From CAUZEO01 sp963578625 (GTDB taxonomy: Bacteria; Verrucomicrobiota; Kiritimatiellia; SLOV01): DNA of 8,147 nucleotides. The notes below the pieces were generated by a model. It ran no database searches, had not been told where the DNA came from, and saw only the letters and a list, made by a program, of their open reading frames with translations. This document shows positions 5,597 through 8,147 of the stretch, in pieces. Where the stretch lies: the NCBI GenBank assembly GCA_963578625.1, contig CAUZEO010000243.1, positions 1-8,147 of the forward strand, in the 5' to 3' direction. The stretch's first letter is position 1. Every line of letters begins with the position of its first letter. A program made the translations under genes and the position numbers.

Positions 5597-6418
5597 ATGG
5601 CATACTTTTCTATTACCCAGGACCAGGTCGACCAGTTTCACCACGACGGGTATCTCTATGTACCCGACCTTTTCTCCGCCGAGGAAATGGACCTCGTCAT
5701 CCAGGCATCGACCGCGGGAAACGTGCTGGAAGACCATGCCCTCGAACGCGAGGATGATTCAGGAAAAGTCAGCAAGCTCACGGTTTGGAACCATCCCGGG
5801 GACGATATTTTCGGCCGAATCGCCCGTTGCGACCGCATTGTCAATACCATGGAACGCGTTCTCGACGACGAAGTCTATCACTGGCATTCCAAGATGATGA
5901 TTAAGGAACCCGAGGTTGGGGGCGCCTGGGTGTGGCACCAGGATTACGGGTACTGGTACGAAGCCGGATGCCTCTTTCCCGACATGGCAAGCTGCATGGT
6001 AGCGGTGAACCGCGCGTCCCGCGAAAATGGGTGCCTGCAGGTTCTAAAGGGATCTCACAAACTAGGCCGGATCAGGCCAATGAAAGTCGGAAACCAGATC
6101 GGGTGTGATCCGGAGCGGGTGGAGCAGGCGGACAAACAATTCGAGCTTGTCTACTGCGAAATGGAACCCGGTTCCGGTCTCTTTTTCCACAGCAATACCC
6201 TTCATCGTTCAGCTGCCAACGAATCGCAGGACGGGAGGTGGGTGCTCATCTGCTGTTACAACACGAAACACAACAGCCCCTTCGGTGAATCAAGACACCC
6301 CGAGTACACGCCGATAAAAAGGATCGCGGACCGCGATGTCGCGGAAGCCGGCGCAGGCCTGGATTCGGAACGGGTCTATTCGAACTTCAATCCGCCCTCG
6401 CCGAAAAGTCAGGCTTGA
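5597..6418 (+). CDS. PhyH-family Fe(II)/2-oxoglutarate-dependent dioxygenase
   Basis: Enzymes of the phytanoyl-CoA dioxygenase superfamily hydroxylate an unactivated carbon using O2 and 2-oxoglutarate on a non-heme iron. The 273-residue product has the expected N-terminal helix and strand (ITQDQVDQFHHDGYLYVPDLFS). It has the iron-binding H-x-D in WHQDYGYW (H114, D116) and a distal His in NTLHRSAAN (H203). Arg214 in GRWVLICCYN is the likely 2-oxoglutarate anchor. HWHSKMMIKEP (95-105) and LQVLKGSHKLGRI (147-159) are typical of the bacterial members. The start was set at 5597 because MAYFSITQDQ is where family similarity begins; a start at 5534 would add 21 unrelated residues. The substrate is not known: bacterial members act on many small molecules, and phytanoyl-CoA itself is unlikely. 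It is not the ectoine hydroxylase by context. It stands alone on the plus strand, convergent with the next gene. Confidence 0.9.
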   Translation: MAYFSITQDQVDQFHHDGYLYVPDLFSAEEMDLVIQASTAGNVLEDHALEREDDSGKVSKLTVWNHPGDDIFGRIARCDRIVNTMERVLDDEVYHWHSKMMIKEPEVGGAWVWHQDYGYWYEAGCLFPDMASCMVAVNRASRENGCLQVLKGSHKLGRIRPMKVGNQIGCDPERVEQADKQFELVYCEMEPGSGLFFHSNTLHRSAANESQDGRWVLICCYNTKHNSPFGESRHPEYTPIKRIADRDVAEAGAGLDSERVYSNFNPPSPKSQA

Positions 6419-6452
6419 ATGGCAATGACTGAAGAGGTCTTTTGGTCGATTT

Positions 6453-6523
6453 CGAGCCTCTCATTATCGAGTCACACGGCATGGCGATGAGGCTCGCGGG
6501 TTGGTGCAAGCCTACTCGCGAGC
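6453..6523. repeat. Two overlapping, mutually exclusive stem-loops
   Basis: CGAGCCTC (6453-6460) is complementary to GAGGCTCG (6489-6496). GCTCGCG (6492-6498) is complementary to CGCGAGC (6517-6523). The two stems share 6492-6496, so only one can form at a time. They start 35 bp after the dioxygenase stop. No U-tract follows, so this is not a standard terminator. Confidence 0.45.
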
Positions 6524-6580
6524 ATACTCATGAGCTAAATCGATCCTCCGGAATTGTTGTTGTTTGCGCCAATTTCTCTT

Positions 6581-6656
6581 CCACGGAAAGACACAAAGTG
6601 ACCAGCAATCCACGCCCTTATCTTCTTGCGGTACCGCGGTTTTGTGTATTTCGTGG
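6581..6656. repeat. Imperfect inverted repeat of the CCACGAAATACACAAA type
   Basis: CCACGGAAAGACACAAA (6581-6597) is complementary, with one indel and one mismatch, to TTTGTGTATTTCGTGG (6641-6656), around a 43-bp spacer. From memory this sequence type recurs in gaps of many environmental bacterial genomes. It is unrelated in sequence to the other two repeat families in this window. Confidence 0.6.
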
Positions 6657-6750
6657 TTCAATTTCTTTGGTTCGGTCTAGATGCTCTGGTTGATTTTTCT
6701 CCGCGACCTTGTGCGTCGCCGAGCGGAATCCCGATCAATTCGAAATGCTT

Positions 6751-8147
6751 CTACCACACCAGCCGGAGAAACAATGGTTCACCATGTGGGACGGGCCGCG
6801 CGTACCGGAGCAAAAGCCGCTCCCCTTCCCGAGTCACCTCGAGACCCTCGCACTCGCTCCAGGCCCCATCCATGCCTAGTTTCCGAATCGACGACGGGTC
6901 TCGCTCTTCCTGAATCTCGAACTCGACTGCCGGCCAGGGATCCAGCGACAAGTTGAAGAAACCAAGGACCGTCCGGTCCCCGTAGTCCTTCCGAAGACCA
7001 AGAGGCCACGCGCCATCCCCGCGGACCAGCACCGGGATCTTCCCCTGGGACAGCCACCGGATCACGCCCTGCATTTGCTGTACACGCTCGGGGCGGCAAT
7101 AGTTGTCGCCATACGCCTGCCCAAGATCGAAGCCCTGGACCACGATGCGTCCGCCAAGCGCATTCTGATATGCGATCATGGAAGCCGGACCCCTTCCGAT
7201 ATCGGGATCGACAAAGCGGCTGATGACGGTCGCGTCCTTCGCCGGTTTCAGCTCGCAGAATGGCGGGCCCGAATTCGGGCCGAACAGAGAGACGAGATAG
7301 GTATGGTCGGCCCCGCCGTAATCAGGGTGAAAAAACTCTTCGGCGTTGTAGGGCCCGATTTCGAATAGAGACCGGGGATCGGCGACCTTTTTCAAACCAA
7401 TGGCTTCACCAAAGCCGCGATCCGTCAGGGCGCGAGCCGCGACGCCGTCCAGAAGTAACCCGCCTGCCAGAAGTTTGCGTATCTGCTTCTTCGATAGCGC
7501 CCGGATCACCTGACCGGAAGCGGAGACGACACTCTCCTCGTCATAGGTCGTTGGAATGCCGAGCGCTTCAAGTTGCTCCATACACTCATGCTGGTGTGGA
7601 TCCAGGTCCCGATAGGAAGCGCCGGGAGCCAGGTGCGTCACCGAGCTCGTCTTCGAGTGGTGCAGGAGTTGAACGCCCCGGTATGTACCTGGCTGACCGC
7701 AGGCTTCAGTCAGACCGTCGTAGAAGGGTTTGTTTTCAGCAAGGAGGCGACCGAATGCAAGGTCCTTCTCCATCGGCGTCCCGTTGTGGTCGAACAGGTT
7801 CATGGTGACACCATGGCATCCGTACGCGAAAGACGTTGCGATTTTCAAGAACGTCATGGCCGCGCCGCACGTGTAGAGCGAGAAGAACGCGTTGTCCACT
7901 TCCGCCTGTTCGTTAGCCCCATCCGGGAGAACATGGCGCGCCCCCTTGATCGAGTCGGGGTTGTAATACAACTCGTGCAAAACCGTCTCCGTGTAGATTC
8001 CCAAAGGCGGTCGACTGAATAACGGCCGGCCATCGGCCAGGGCATCGGCAAACGCCGTCCACTTCCTCCCCTCAATGCCATGGTAGTGGTGACCGCTGGA
8101 CATCAGGCCAAGGCTGACGCCTGGATTCGCCGCGTGTACTGCCTTCG
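6751..8147 (-). CDS. GH42/beta-galactosidase-like protein, 5'-truncated by the window edge
   Basis: The frame is open from the right edge to TAG 6751, giving 465 codons. An internal ATG at 8103 is not the start, because sensible coding sequence (KAVHAANPGVSLGLMSS) continues upstream of it, so the N-terminal part of the barrel lies outside. Counting from 8103, the end of a TIM barrel is visible. AEVDNAFFS at 67-75 resembles the nucleophile strand E-x-E/D-N of GH42-like enzymes, with Glu68 the candidate, and GVTMNLFDHNGTP at 98-110 is a typical following strand. Then comes a linker domain with LAGGLLLDGVAARALTDRGFG at 213-233. It ends with an amidotransferase-like or trimerisation-type region and a beta-rich C-terminus. 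No signal peptide can be assessed. Similar large proteins in Paenibacillus, Lentisphaerae and Planctomycetes are usually labelled hypothetical or beta-galactosidase-like (memory). The substrate is not known. Confidence 0.7.
   Translation of the reverse strand, partial: KAVHAANPGVSLGLMSSGHHYHGIEGRKWTAFADALADGRPLFSRPPLGIYTETVLHELYYNPDSIKGARHVLPDGANEQAEVDNAFFSLYTCGAAMTFLKIATSFAYGCHGVTMNLFDHNGTPMEKDLAFGRLLAENKPFYDGLTEACGQPGTYRGVQLLHHSKTSSVTHLAPGASYRDLDPHQHECMEQLEALGIPTTYDEESVVSASGQVIRALSKKQIRKLLAGGLLLDGVAARALTDRGFGEAIGLKKVADPRSLFEIGPYNAEEFFHPDYGGADHTYLVSLFGPNSGPPFCELKPAKDATVISRFVDPDIGRGPASMIAYQNALGGRIVVQGFDLGQAYGDNYCRPERVQQMQGVIRWLSQGKIPVLVRGDGAWPLGLRKDYGDRTVLGFFNLSLDPWPAVEFEIQEERDPSSIRKLGMDGAWSECEGLEVTREGERLLLRYARPVPHGEPLFLRLVW

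Larger units (their letters stand above)
6419..6750. other. Intergenic region between convergent genes, repeat-bearing
   Basis: I see no convincing gene in these 332 bp. The left half holds overlapping stem-loop sequences (6453-6523). The right half holds an imperfect inverted repeat (6581-6656). Any frame through here is short and lacks a ribosome-binding site. It should carry the transcription ends of both flanking genes, but no hairpin followed by a T run is evident. Confidence 0.6.

Noticed and set aside
5592..5620. TTGACA followed by TATTAC, resembling a sigma-70 promoter
   Set aside because: The spacing is only about 13 bp and it overlaps the dioxygenase start codon, so it cannot drive that gene from the chosen start.

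Overview
The window reads like a piece of a bacterial chromosome from an uncultured environmental lineage. It has moderately high GC, well-spaced single genes on both strands, and long non-coding gaps filled with degenerate dispersed repeats. The gene mix is a hydroxyacid-oxoacid transhydrogenase, a PhyH-family dioxygenase, several carbohydrate-active enzymes and an orotidine-monophosphate-decarboxylase-fold protein. From general knowledge this recalls sponge, soil or sediment groups such as Poribacteria, Latescibacteria or Planctomycetes. That placement is an inference; there is no rRNA or marker gene in the window.

Layout, left to right. (1) Minus strand 1-515: a helical protein of unknown function, running off the left edge. 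(2) Plus strand 556-1842: an ADHFE1-type hydroxyacid-oxoacid transhydrogenase, diverging from the first gene with only about 40 bp between starts. (3) 1843-2200: a repeat-rich stretch with a strong terminator-like hairpin. (4) Minus strand 2481-4235: a secreted clan GH-A glycoside hydrolase. It is followed on the same strand by a small secreted BamE/SmpA-like ORF (1959-2420) whose C-terminal half runs into repeat DNA. (5) Minus strand about 4269-4639: a frameshifted remnant, possibly of a glycoside-hydrolase-like protein. (6) Minus strand 4784-5449: a hexulose-6-phosphate-synthase-like TIM barrel. (7) Plus strand 5597-6418: a PhyH-family Fe(II)/2-oxoglutarate dioxygenase, divergent from (6). 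(8) 6419-6750: an intergenic region with inverted repeats. (9) Minus strand 6751 to beyond 8147: a large GH42/beta-galactosidase-like protein whose N-terminus lies outside the window.

Taken together the genes suggest use of a carbohydrate or sugar acid. Secreted and possibly cytoplasmic glycosidases would release sugars. The TIM-barrel aldolase/decarboxylase-like enzyme and the transhydrogenase would handle the resulting keto- or hydroxy-acids. No transporter or regulator is present to name the substrate. The most unusual aspect is the interplay of dispersed repeats with genes. Two near-identical hairpin repeats in direct orientation flank the block holding the secreted hydrolase. A second, inverted repeat family supplies the start codons and part of the N-terminus of that same hydrolase. 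I found no defence system, CRISPR array, tRNA, rRNA, transposase or integrase.
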